Source: Crystallibacter degradans
Lineage (GTDB): Bacteria > Actinomycetota > Actinomycetes > Actinomycetales > Micrococcaceae
Assembly: GCF_012952295.1 (NCBI RefSeq)
Contig: NZ_JABBCH010000012.1
Coordinates: forward strand, 62,001-126,000
Length of the DNA stretch: 64,000 nt
Direction: 5' to 3'
The notes under the pieces were generated by a model. It saw nothing but the letters and a program-made list of their open reading frames with translations. It was not told the origin of the DNA and searched no databases. The translations under genes and the position numbers were made by a program. Positions within the stretch are counted from its first letter, which is position 1. The number at the start of each line of letters is the position of its first letter. Shown here piece after piece: positions 35,161 to 43,458 of the stretch.

Positions 35161-36663
35161 ATGGGCGATAGCCAGATAACCGTCAACGGCCAACTGCGCG
35201 ATTGCGGCGGGGCCGGTCCGCACACCCGGTTGCTCGACTGGCTGAGAACGGAGGGCTTGACCGGGGCGAAGGAGGGCTGCGCCGAGGGTGAGTGCGGTGC
35301 CTGCGCCGTCCTCGTGGCCCGCCCGGACGGGGTCGGCCGAAGCCGCTGGACCTCGATCAACGCCTGCCTGCCTCCTGCCTTGGCGTTCGACGGACAGGAA
35401 CTCATCACTGCGGAGGGGCTCGGTACCGCGGCGGGTCCCTGCGCCGAGGAGGCACTGCATCCCGTTCAACGGGAGATGGCGGACCGCGGCGGAGCCCAGT
35501 GCGGCTACTGCACGCCGGGGTTCATCTGCTCCATGGCCGCCGAGTACTACCGCCCGGAGCGGAACGCGTCCGGTTCCGGGGCGGCGCAGACCGCGACGGC
35601 GGTGGCCGGCGAGGAGCATGCGACCGACCATGAAAGCGGGCCCAACGGCTTTGACCTGCATGCCCTGAGTGGCAATCTGTGCCGTTGCACCGGCTACCGG
35701 CCCATCCGGGACGCGGCGTACGCGCTCGGCTCCCCCGATGGATCCGACCCGCTGCTTGTCCGGCAGGGCGGCCCCGCCCCTGCCGCTCGACCTACCGAAA
35801 AGATTGTCGACGGCGCCCGCTTCGTCCGGCCTGCGGCCATGGAGGAGCTCTTCGACCTGCTCGAACACAATCCGGAGGCCAAGCTGGTCGCCGGCGCCAC
35901 CGACCTCGGGGTGGAGGTGAACCTGCGGCATACGCGGCCGCCGCTGACCATTGCCATCGACAGACTGGAGCCGCTGCGGACGTTGGAGGTCGGCAGCGGC
36001 CGGATCAGCATCGGGGCGGCCCTAAGCCTCACCGAGATCGATCGCGGGTTGGCCGGGCGCGTGCCTTTGTTGGACCAACTCTTCCCGCAGTTCGCCTCCC
36101 CGCTGATCCGCAATACGGCAAGCCTGGGCGGCAACCTGGCGACGGGGTCGCCCATCGGTGATTCCGCGCCGGCGCTGCTGGCGCTGGACGCGTCGGTCGT
36201 GCTGGCCTCCGCCAGCGGTGAGCGGGAAGTCGCGCTTGCCGAATACTTCACCGGGTACCGCCAGAGCGTCAGGAAACCCGGCGAGCTCCTGCGCGCGGTG
36301 CGGATCCCGCTGCCGCTTGCGGAGAGCACCGCCTTTTACAAAATCGCCAAGCGCCGTTTTGACGATATTTCAAGCGTGGCCATCGCTTTCGCCATGCAGC
36401 TCGACGGCGGCACCGTATCCTCCATCCGGATAGGCGTCGGCGGCGTTGCGGCCACGCCGATCCGTGCAACCATCACGGAGCAGTCGCTGGCGGGCCAGCC
36501 GTGGACAGCTGAAACGGCCGAGGCTGCCGTCGCCGTCATGTCCGCCGAAGGCACGCCGATCGACGATTTGAGGGCGAGCGCCCGTTATCGCTCGGCGATG
36601 CTCGGCCAGGCGATGCTCAAGTTTTTTGCGGAAACAGCGTCCGCTGTGGAGGTAGCCCGATGA
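35161..36663 (+). CDS. xdhA: Xanthine dehydrogenase small subunit (FeS/FAD)
   Basis: A 500-residue subunit that takes electrons from the molybdenum subunit to NAD+. The plant-type [2Fe-2S] domain has C40, C45, C48 and C69; the second, all-helical [2Fe-2S] domain has C114, C117, C173 and C175. An insert of about 35 residues rich in Ala, Glu and His separates the two Cys pairs. From residue 215 on is the FAD domain, with AGATDLGVEVNLR and ASLGGNLATGSPIGDSAP. The ATG follows GAGGAG. Its stop overlaps the xdhB start (ATGA at 36660-36663). Confidence 0.92.
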   Translation: MGDSQITVNGQLRDCGGAGPHTRLLDWLRTEGLTGAKEGCAEGECGACAVLVARPDGVGRSRWTSINACLPPALAFDGQELITAEGLGTAAGPCAEEALHPVQREMADRGGAQCGYCTPGFICSMAAEYYRPERNASGSGAAQTATAVAGEEHATDHESGPNGFDLHALSGNLCRCTGYRPIRDAAYALGSPDGSDPLLVRQGGPAPAARPTEKIVDGARFVRPAAMEELFDLLEHNPEAKLVAGATDLGVEVNLRHTRPPLTIAIDRLEPLRTLEVGSGRISIGAALSLTEIDRGLAGRVPLLDQLFPQFASPLIRNTASLGGNLATGSPIGDSAPALLALDASVVLASASGEREVALAEYFTGYRQSVRKPGELLRAVRIPLPLAESTAFYKIAKRRFDDISSVAIAFAMQLDGGTVSSIRIGVGGVAATPIRATITEQSLAGQPWTAETAEAAVAVMSAEGTPIDDLRASARYRSAMLGQAMLKFFAETASAVEVAR

Positions 36664-39065
36664 AATCCCTTGCCGACCGCCCGGTCAATCCCGTCGTCGG
36701 CATGACGGTGCCGCACGAATCCGCCGCACTGCACGTCACGGGAACGGCCCTATACACCGATGACCTCATTGTGGGCCGCCAGAATGTGCTCCATGCTTGG
36801 CCAGTCCAGGCACCGCATGCCCACGCCGTCGTGACCTCCTTGCGGACCGAACCGGCGCTGCAGGTCCCGGGAGTGGTCCGGGTGCTGACCGGGGCAGACG
36901 TTCCCGGCGTCAACGATGCCGGCACCAAGCACGACGAACCGCTTTTTCCCACCGAGGTCATGTACTACGGCCATGCCGTTTGCTGGGTGCTGGGCGAAAC
37001 GCCCGAGGCCGCGCGGCTGGGCGCCGAGGCAGTCGACGTCAGCTACGACCCGCTCCCCTCGCTGCTGACGCTCACGGAAGCCATCGAGGCAGAGAGCTTC
37101 CAGGGCCTCCAACCGACCCTCAGCAGGGGCGACGTCGATGCCGCCCTGGAAGGAGCTGCCCACCGGTTCACCGGCGAGATCGAGTACGGCGGCCAGGAGC
37201 ACTTCTACCTGGAGACCCACGCATCGTTCGCGTATCTCGATGAAGGCGGGCAGATCTTCGTCCACAGCAGCACTCAGCATCCCTCGGAGACGCAGGAAAT
37301 CGTGGCGCACGTGCTGGGCCGGCACAACCACGACGTCACCGTCCAATGCCTCCGCATGGGCGGCGGCTTCGGCGGCAAGGAAATGCAGCCCCACGGCTTC
37401 GCCGCCGTCGCGGCGCTGGGCGCAGTGCTCACCGGGCGGCCCGTGCGCCTGCGCCTTAACCGCACCCAGGACATCACGATGACGGGCAAGCGCCATCCAT
37501 TCCATGCCAGGTGGGAGGCCGGCTTCGACCAGGATGGCCGCATCCAGGCGCTGAAGGCTACGCTGACGAGCGACGGCGGGTGGAGCCTTGATCTCTCGGA
37601 GCCGGTGCTGACCCGCGCGCTGTGCCACGTGGACAACTCCTACTGGATTCCCAACGTGCACGTCGATGGCCGGATCGCGAAGACCAACAAGACTTCCCAG
37701 ACGGCGTTCCGCGGCTTCGGTGGCCCGCAAGGCATGTTCCTCATCGAGGAGGTCCTGGGCAGGGCCGCCCCGGTACTGGGCCTCGACCCCGGCGAGCTGC
37801 GGCAGCGCAACCTCTACATAGCCGGGCAGAGCACCCCGTACGGCCAGCCGGTCCGCCATGCAGAGCGGCTGCATACCATCTGGCAAACCCTGCTGGAACG
37901 TGCCGACGTCGGGCGTCGGCGCGAAGAAATCGACGCGTTCAATGCCGGCCACCCGCACAACCGGCGCGCCCTCGCCATCACTCCGGTGAAGTTCGGCATC
38001 TCGTTCAACCTCACCGCTTTTAATCAGGCCGGCGCACTCGTGCACGTATATAAGGACGGCTCCGTCCTGATCAATCACGGCGGCACCGAAATGGGCCAGG
38101 GCCTGCACACCAAAATGCGCCAGGTTGCCGCCACCGCCCTGGGGGTTCCGCTGGATTTCATCCGCCTAGCCCCCACCCGCACGGACAAGGTGCCGAACAC
38201 GTCGGCGACGGCCGCCAGTTCCGGAGCCGATCTCAACGGCGGGGCCATCAAGGACGCCTGCGAGCAAATCAGCGCGCGGCTGGCCGAGGTGGCGGCCCGT
38301 AAGATGAATATCCATCCCGATGACGTCCGCTTCGCCGACGGCAAGGTGACTGGGATCGGCTTCCATGACAGGCACATTGCCTTCGCCGACCTGGCCAACG
38401 ACGCCTACTTCCAGCGGATTCCGATCTGGGCCGCCGGCTATTACCGCACGCCGGGACTGCACTGGGACAGCGCCCGGATGCAAGGCGAGCCGTTCAAGTA
38501 CTTCGCTTACGGGGCGGCCGTTTCCGAGGTGGAGGTGGACGGGTTCACCGGCGCGTACCGACAGCTGCGGACGGACATTGTCCACGACGTCGGCGACAGC
38601 CTCTCGCCGCTCATCGACCTTGGCCAGATCGAGGGCGGCTTCGTCCAGGGTGCCGGATGGCTGACGCTTGAGGAACTGCGCTGGGACGAGTCCGACGGCG
38701 AGCACCGGGGGCGCCTGGCGACCCAGTCTGCCAGCACCTATAAGCTGCCCAGCTTCTCGGAGATGCCCGAGGAGTTTAACGTCCATCTCTTCGAGCAAGC
38801 CACCGAAAGCGGCGTAGTCTACGGTTCGAAAGCGGTGGGCGAACCGCCCCTCATGCTCGCCTTCAGCGTCAGGGAGGCCCTGCGCCAGGCGGTAGCTGCG
38901 TTCGGATCCGGCAACAAGCCCGTCGAGTTGGCCAGCCCGGCAACCCCAGAGGCGGTTTTCTGGGCGATCCAGGGAGCGCGAGAGACAACCTCAAAGGCTT
39001 ACGACGGCGGGGCTCAGGCCGAGGACACGTCCTCGCCTTCATCTGTTACTACCGCAGCAGGCTGA
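36660..39065 (+). CDS. xdhB: Xanthine dehydrogenase molybdenum-binding subunit
   Basis: An 801-residue molybdopterin subunit that hydroxylates hypoxanthine and xanthine to urate. Motifs are the cofactor loop MGGGFGGKE, QTAFRGFGGPQGMF with the substrate Arg, GTEMGQGLHTKMRQ, a TSATAASSGADLNG loop and the catalytic Glu in KAVGEPPLML. Length is right for the two-subunit bacterial enzyme. The last 30 residues (SKAYDGGAQAEDTSS) are a low-complexity tail; the recurring decamer ACGACGGCGG falls in its codons at 39001. xdhC follows after one base. Confidence 0.92.
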   Translation: MKSLADRPVNPVVGMTVPHESAALHVTGTALYTDDLIVGRQNVLHAWPVQAPHAHAVVTSLRTEPALQVPGVVRVLTGADVPGVNDAGTKHDEPLFPTEVMYYGHAVCWVLGETPEAARLGAEAVDVSYDPLPSLLTLTEAIEAESFQGLQPTLSRGDVDAALEGAAHRFTGEIEYGGQEHFYLETHASFAYLDEGGQIFVHSSTQHPSETQEIVAHVLGRHNHDVTVQCLRMGGGFGGKEMQPHGFAAVAALGAVLTGRPVRLRLNRTQDITMTGKRHPFHARWEAGFDQDGRIQALKATLTSDGGWSLDLSEPVLTRALCHVDNSYWIPNVHVDGRIAKTNKTSQTAFRGFGGPQGMFLIEEVLGRAAPVLGLDPGELRQRNLYIAGQSTPYGQPVRHAERLHTIWQTLLERADVGRRREEIDAFNAGHPHNRRALAITPVKFGISFNLTAFNQAGALVHVYKDGSVLINHGGTEMGQGLHTKMRQVAATALGVPLDFIRLAPTRTDKVPNTSATAASSGADLNGGAIKDACEQISARLAEVAARKMNIHPDDVRFADGKVTGIGFHDRHIAFADLANDAYFQRIPIWAAGYYRTPGLHWDSARMQGEPFKYFAYGAAVSEVEVDGFTGAYRQLRTDIVHDVGDSLSPLIDLGQIEGGFVQGAGWLTLEELRWDESDGEHRGRLATQSASTYKLPSFSEMPEEFNVHLFEQATESGVVYGSKAVGEPPLMLAFSVREALRQAVAAFGSGNKPVELASPATPEAVFWAIQGARETTSKAYDGGAQAEDTSSPSSVTTAAG

Positions 39066-39066
39066 G

Positions 39067-39873
39067 ATGGACTGGCTGCAGGCGCTGCAGGATCTGCGCT
39101 CGGCTGGCCTGCCCAGCATCCTGGCTACGGTCACCGAGGCGCGGGGCCATGCCCCGCGGGAGGCAGGAGCAAAGATGGTGGTCGGCGCCGAGGCCACCTG
39201 GGGCAGCATCGGCGGCGGCAACCTTGAGGCAACGGTCATCGACCGGGCGCGGGCGATGCTCCGGGCGGGCACCGCAACCCCCGAGAGCCTGCCGTTCCCG
39301 CTCAATGAACATGCCGTCACCGAGCACGGGCAGCAGTGCTGTGGAGGAGTGGTGAAGGTTCTCCTCGAGCCGTTTCCTGCCCGTGCCACCGTTGCCATTT
39401 TCGGCATGGGACACGTCGGCCACGAACTGGCCCGGATCCTTTCCCGGCTGCCGATCCAACTGCACCTTGTGGACAGCAGGGCCGGCCAGCTTGATCCCGC
39501 CCGCCTCGCCGACATCCTGGCGGGGCCGGCCGAAGTCCACGCCCAGCACAGCCCTGTTCCGGATTCCACCTTGGGCACACTGCCGCCAGGTTCGCACGTG
39601 TTCATCATGACCCACGACCATGCCGAAGACTTCCTGCTGTGCGACGCTGCGCTGCGCCGCGGCGACCTCGGCTCGGTAGGCCTCATCGGCTCCTCGGCCA
39701 AGTGGTCCAGGTTCCGCCAGAAACTGCAGGCCGAGGGACATAGCTCCGCCGCCATCGACACCATCAGTTGCCCGATCGGGCTTCCTGGCCTCCCCGGCAA
39801 AGACCCGGCCGCCATCGCCGTCAGCGCAGCGGCCAGCCTGCTCCCGGCCCTGTCGAAGCACCTGGCCGTCTGA
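39067..39873 (+). CDS. xdhC: Xanthine dehydrogenase accessory protein XdhC
   Basis: A 268-residue maturation factor that binds molybdenum cofactor, helps its sulphuration and inserts it into XdhB. The N-terminal part has ILATVTEARGHAPREAGAKM and GSIGGGNLE, the usual XdhC/CoxI start with its Gly motif; the C-terminal Rossmann domain begins VAIFGMGHVGHELARIL and ends with GLPGKDPAAIAVS. It begins one base after xdhB, so the three genes form one operon. No transporter or guanine deaminase gene is next to it. Confidence 0.9.
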   Translation: MDWLQALQDLRSAGLPSILATVTEARGHAPREAGAKMVVGAEATWGSIGGGNLEATVIDRARAMLRAGTATPESLPFPLNEHAVTEHGQQCCGGVVKVLLEPFPARATVAIFGMGHVGHELARILSRLPIQLHLVDSRAGQLDPARLADILAGPAEVHAQHSPVPDSTLGTLPPGSHVFIMTHDHAEDFLLCDAALRRGDLGSVGLIGSSAKWSRFRQKLQAEGHSSAAIDTISCPIGLPGLPGKDPAAIAVSAAASLLPALSKHLAV

Positions 39874-40042
39874 CAGCTCGCGGTTCTGGACGTTATCCCC
39901 CGCTGAGGCCGGTCGAGATGTCAGGGCCGGAGAACTATGGACCAGGGTGTCCGGCTCATTTAAGGTGAACACTGTCCGCTTTGCGACGCAATCAGCTCCA
40001 CAAGTTCCTCAACTCATTCAATCCACTTGATAAGGATCTGCC

Positions 40043-40489
40043 ATGGACCGCATGATTTTCGCCAACCTCCCCGTCTCCGACCTTCAGAAGGCCACGGACT
40101 TCTACCTCGGCCTGGGCTTCACCCTGAACCCGGACTTCAGCTCGGACGAGGGCTCCTGCATCGTCATCTCCGACACCATCTTTGTCATGCTCCTGAAGCA
40201 GGACTTCTTCGCAGGCTTCCTGGCCGAGGGCGGCACCCCGCATCTGGGCTCCAACGCCAAGGAAGTCCTGAACTGCCTCACCGCTTCCTCCACTGAAGAA
40301 GTCGACGACCTGGTGGCCAGGGCGCAGGCCAGCGGCGGCAGCGTCTACCTGCCGGCAAAGGAAAGCATGCCCGGCATGTACGGCGCCTCCATCGCCGACC
40401 CCGACGGCCATGTGTGGGAGCTGCTCTGGATGTCCCAAGATGCCATGGCCGAGCACGAGCATCAAGACGCCGGGGCCGCGCAAGCCTGA
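40043..40489 (+). CDS. VOC/glyoxalase superfamily protein
   Basis: A 148-residue single-unit vicinal-oxygen-chelate protein with paired beta-alpha-beta-beta-beta modules. It starts RMIFANLPVSDLQKATDFYLGLGF and ends SIADPDGHVWELLWM, where a metal-binding Glu would be. The group includes glyoxalases and many uncharacterised lactoylglutathione-lyase-like proteins, so the substrate is open. The gene stands alone, 170 bases after xdhC and convergent with the arsenate-reductase-like gene. ATG at 40043 follows AAGGAT. Confidence 0.75.
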   Translation: MDRMIFANLPVSDLQKATDFYLGLGFTLNPDFSSDEGSCIVISDTIFVMLLKQDFFAGFLAEGGTPHLGSNAKEVLNCLTASSTEEVDDLVARAQASGGSVYLPAKESMPGMYGASIADPDGHVWELLWMSQDAMAEHEHQDAGAAQA

Positions 40490-40511
40490 TCCGGAACAGT
40501 AGCGGTCTTCG

Positions 40512-40934
40512 CTACTCGCCGACGAGCTCTTCGTAGAGCCGGTGCACGCGGGCGTCGATCTCGTCGCGGACCAGGCGCATCCGTTCCATGCCGTGGATGT
40601 CGCGCAGGCTCGGTTCGCCGATTTCCCACCGCTCGTAGCGAGTGCCCGGCACCTCCTCCAGCTGCGCGTTGGTGCCCAGAATAACGACGACGTCGGCCGC
40701 CCGCTGCGCTTCTTCGGTCACCGCAGTGGGCGTGCCTGCGCTGATGTCGATGCCCTTTTCGAGCAGCGCCTCGGCCGATTCGTGGTTGACCGCGGTCCCG
40801 GGTTTGGTGCCGCACGAGTGCACCTCCACCGTGCCATTGGCCAGTTTTTCCATCAGGCCGGCGGCCATCGGGGACTTGCCGCTGTTGGAGGAGCAGACAA
40901 AGAGGACGCTGGGCTTATCTGACGAAGAGGTCAC
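40512..40934 (-). CDS. Arsenate reductase/LMW phosphatase-like protein with CX5K site
   Basis: A 140-residue protein of the low-molecular-weight phosphatase/ArsC fold. The active-site loop VLFVCSSNSGKSPMA has Cys14 but Lys20 where the family has the oxyanion-binding Arg (C-x5-R). The remaining fold markers are present: HSCGTKPG, ILGTNAQLEEVPG and E-I-G-E-P-S. A Lys may still bind an oxyanion, or activity may be altered. It is divergent from a canonical arsC (41139), about 200 bases away, which suggests a shared arsenate locus in which one copy has diverged. Confidence 0.75.
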   Translation of the reverse strand: MTSSSDKPSVLFVCSSNSGKSPMAAGLMEKLANGTVEVHSCGTKPGTAVNHESAEALLEKGIDISAGTPTAVTEEAQRAADVVVILGTNAQLEEVPGTRYERWEIGEPSLRDIHGMERMRLVRDEIDARVHRLYEELVGE

Positions 40935-41138
40935 GGGGTCGCTTTCTGCAGGATTCCAAAGGGGGACGTGAAGTCCATTATGCGCAGATCGGCTGCCGGG
41001 AGGGTCTTCGCGCCGGCCGGGAAGGCGCAGGCTCTTGATAGTAGCCGCGGTTCTTGTTGCACTGGTCTATACAGCCCGCCGCGCCGGAACGTTTCTTCAC
41101 ACTCGGGAAGCACCGCCGGCAGAAGCAAAGGACCCGCC

Positions 41139-41573
41139 ATGACCGAGACCAACAGCCACAAGCCCACCGTCCTCTTCGTCTGCGTCCACAACGCGGGCCG
41201 CTCGCAAATGGCCGCCGCCTACCTGGAGCACCTGTCCAGGGGCGCCATCGATGTCCGGTCCGCCGGATCCCGGCCGGCAAAAGAGGTCAATCCGGCGGTG
41301 GTGGAAGCCATGGCGGAGGACGGAATCGACATTTCCGGCCGCACCACCAGGCAGCTCACCACGGAGCAGCTCCACGACGCCAACATGGTCATCACCTTGG
41401 GCGGCGGCGACGATGTCCCGGTCATCCCCGGCCGGAAGTACGAGGACTGGGAGCTGACGGATCCCGCCGGCAAGGACGTTGGCGCCGCCCGCGTCCTGCG
41501 CGACGATATCAAGGCCCGGGTTCAGAACCTGGTCTCCGGCCTGCTCCCCGCTCTGCACCCGGACGCCAGCTAG
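41139..41573 (+). CDS. arsC: Arsenate reductase (thiol-dependent, LMW-phosphatase type)
   Basis: A 144-residue enzyme that reduces arsenate to arsenite. The loop [15 protein letters not shown] carries Cys15 and Arg21 of the C-x5-R-S phosphate-binding motif; [12 protein letters not shown] and [15 protein letters not shown] follow as in actinobacterial ArsC, which may use mycothiol/mycoredoxin or thioredoxin. The second resolving Cys of thioredoxin-type enzymes is not seen in the expected place, which favours the mycothiol type. AAAGGA precedes ATG 41139. A thioredoxin reductase gene follows 31 bases later in the same direction. Confidence 0.85.
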   Translation: MTETNSHKPTVLFVCVHNAGRSQMAAAYLEHLSRGAIDVRSAGSRPAKEVNPAVVEAMAEDGIDISGRTTRQLTTEQLHDANMVITLGGGDDVPVIPGRKYEDWELTDPAGKDVGAARVLRDDIKARVQNLVSGLLPALHPDAS

Positions 41574-41604
41574 CCGCGGCGACGGCACCAGAAGGAGAAA
41601 CATC

Positions 41605-42579
41605 ATGAGCGAGAAGATCATCATTATCGGCTCCGGCCCCGCGGGCTACACCGCGGCGATCTACGCCGCGCGGGCCGGGCTGGAACCCCGTGTGATCGCC
41701 GGCGCGGTGACCGCGGGCGGCGCGCTGATGAACACTACCGACGTGGAGAACTTCCCAGGTTTTCCCGAGGGCATCCAGGGCCCGGAGCTGATGGAGAACC
41801 TGCAGCAGCAGGCGGCAAGGTTCGGTGCCACCATTGAGTACGACGACGTCTCTTCAGTTTCGCTCGAAGGCCACCTTAAAGAAGTGGTCACCACCGGCGG
41901 GAACGTCTACCAGGCACCGGCGGTCATCCTGGCCACCGGCTCCGCCTACAAGGAACTGGGCCTGCCGGAGGAAAAGAAGTTCTCCGGCCACGGCGTCTCC
42001 TGGTGCGCCACTTGCGACGGGTTCTTCTTCCGAAACCAGGACATCATCGTCGTCGGCGGCGGTGATTCAGCCATGGAGGAAGCGCTCTTCCTGACCCGGT
42101 TCGGAAAGTCTGTCACCGTCGTCGTACGCCGGGATGCACTGCGGGCGTCGAAAATCATGGCGCAGCGGGCGCGGGACAACGAGAAGATCCGCTTCGAATG
42201 GAACAGCACCGTTTCCGCCATCCATGGGGACGGCAAGGTCTCCGGCGTGACGCTGACGGACACCGTCACCGGGGCGACCCGCGGGCTGGCCGCCACCGGA
42301 ATCTTCGTGGCCATCGGGCACCTGCCGCGGACCGAACTCGTCAAGGGCCAGCTCGCTCTGGACGACGAGGGCTACATCAAGGTGGACTCCCCCACCACCG
42401 TGACCAGCCAGCGGGGCGTCTTCGCGTGCGGTGACGCGGTGGACCACCGGTACCGCCAGGCCATCACCGCCGCGGGCACCGGCTGCTCGGCCGCGCTCGA
42501 CGCCGAACGCTACCTCGCCGCGCTGGAAGATTCTGACAGCATCGCCACCGCACTGGTGGAAGAAGAAACGCATGCCTAA
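41605..42579 (+). CDS. trxB: Thioredoxin reductase-like FAD/NADPH oxidoreductase
   Basis: A 324-residue enzyme with the TrxR two-dinucleotide layout: FAD motif [20 protein letters not shown] at the N-terminus, redox pair C134-A-T-C137 in [15 protein letters not shown] motif [15 protein letters not shown], and the late [23 protein letters not shown]. It should reduce thioredoxin or a related protein with NADPH. GAAGGAG lies six bases upstream of the ATG. Placement right behind arsC suggests it supplies reducing power for arsenate reduction. It could be a second trxB besides a housekeeping copy elsewhere. Confidence 0.9.
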   Translation: MSEKIIIIGSGPAGYTAAIYAARAGLEPRVIAGAVTAGGALMNTTDVENFPGFPEGIQGPELMENLQQQAARFGATIEYDDVSSVSLEGHLKEVVTTGGNVYQAPAVILATGSAYKELGLPEEKKFSGHGVSWCATCDGFFFRNQDIIVVGGGDSAMEEALFLTRFGKSVTVVVRRDALRASKIMAQRARDNEKIRFEWNSTVSAIHGDGKVSGVTLTDTVTGATRGLAATGIFVAIGHLPRTELVKGQLALDDEGYIKVDSPTTVTSQRGVFACGDAVDHRYRQAITAAGTGCSAALDAERYLAALEDSDSIATALVEEETHA

Positions 42580-42811
42580 AGATCCACCGCCCGTGGAGGG
42601 TGACCAGTCCGCCCTCATTCAGTGGCTATCCGAGAACGGAGTGAAAGTTCCCGAGGGTGTTCCGGAGCCCGGCCAGGTCTTCATGTCGCCCGGCACCATC
42701 CATTTCAATGTCTACGGACTGGACGACGACGGCTTGGTCACCATCGAGGCGGAGGCGCCGTTGCTTGTCCCGCCGCCGGACGAACTGAAGATTGCCGTGC
42801 GTGAACCGTAA
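42572..42811 (+). CDS. Small hypothetical protein overlapping trxB
   Basis: A 79-residue acidic protein ([23 protein letters not shown]...) of unknown function. Its ATG lies eight bases inside trxB, in another frame, so it is probably translated by coupling. The sequence has Pro-rich ends and a central beta-like stretch [21 protein letters not shown]; there is no Cys, signal or membrane segment. It is the last gene of the arsC-trxB group. I do not recognise the family. Confidence 0.55.
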   Translation: MPKDPPPVEGDQSALIQWLSENGVKVPEGVPEPGQVFMSPGTIHFNVYGLDDDGLVTIEAEAPLLVPPPDELKIAVREP

Positions 42812-42830
42812 CAGCGGGGCCCGGGGCCAG

Positions 42831-43370
42831 TCAGGCCCGCTTCACCAAGGCGTCCACCTGCTCCAGCAGCGCTTCCAGCTCTGCTTCGGTAACTTTGGCG
42901 GGCTGGCCCGCCGCGGCGAAAAAGGTAGCGCTGTAATAGAGCCCGTCCCCCATTAGCTTGATGGCCTGCGCAACGGGCCTGCTGCCCAGGGCCTTTTCCA
43001 ACGCGTCCAGCCAGAGAGTCTCGATATGGGCAAAGGTCTGCGCCGCCGCGGGATGCCCCTGCTGCACTAGGCGCGCCACGGCGACGATGGCCCGGTCCAG
43101 CGGCGAATCCACGTACAAGGACGTGCGGACGTAGTAGCGGGCGGCGCCCTCGGGGGCCTTGCCGATCTTCTCCGCGTCCTCGGCCGTCAGCGCCGCGAGC
43201 CGCTGGCAGAGCCCTTCCACCATGGCTTCCTTGGAGGGGAAGTGGTAGAGCAGCCCTCCCTTGGACACCCCTGCCGCCGCCGCAACCACATCCATAGTGG
43301 CCGCCCGTTCACCCTCCTTGATGAGGATGTCTTCAAAGCTGTCAAGGATCCGGTCTTTTGCGCTGGCCAT
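42831..43370 (-). CDS. TetR family transcriptional regulator
   Basis: A 179-residue repressor. The helix-turn-helix reads AATMDVVAAAAGVSKGGLLYHFPSKEAMV, with the usual G-x-x-Y-x-H/Y-F. The C-terminal ligand domain (about residues 60-179) is helical, and its LVQQGHPAAAQTF stretch resembles C-terminal TetR domains of MFS neighbours. It is divergent from an MFS drug-efflux gene with 88 bases between starts, and a 24-bp imperfect palindrome lies in the gap, the classic arrangement for a drug-responsive repressor. Ligand unknown. Confidence 0.85.
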   Translation of the reverse strand: MASAKDRILDSFEDILIKEGERAATMDVVAAAAGVSKGGLLYHFPSKEAMVEGLCQRLAALTAEDAEKIGKAPEGAARYYVRTSLYVDSPLDRAIVAVARLVQQGHPAAAQTFAHIETLWLDALEKALGSRPVAQAIKLMGDGLYYSATFFAAAGQPAKVTEAELEALLEQVDALVKRA

Positions 43371-43400
43371 CTATCCATCCTAGCTTTCAATAACTTTGCC

Positions 43401-43424
43401 ACTAAACCGTCCAGCCGGTACAGT
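43401..43424. promoter_or_regulatory. Candidate TetR operator
   Basis: A 24-bp imperfect palindrome (ACTaaACCGtcc / agcCGGTacAGT; 8 of 12 positions symmetric) lies midway between the divergent TetR gene and the MFS gene start, about 35 bases before the latter. Confidence 0.35.
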
Positions 43425-43458
43425 AGATACGTCCCCGCAATTTTTCAGGAGGTGCACT

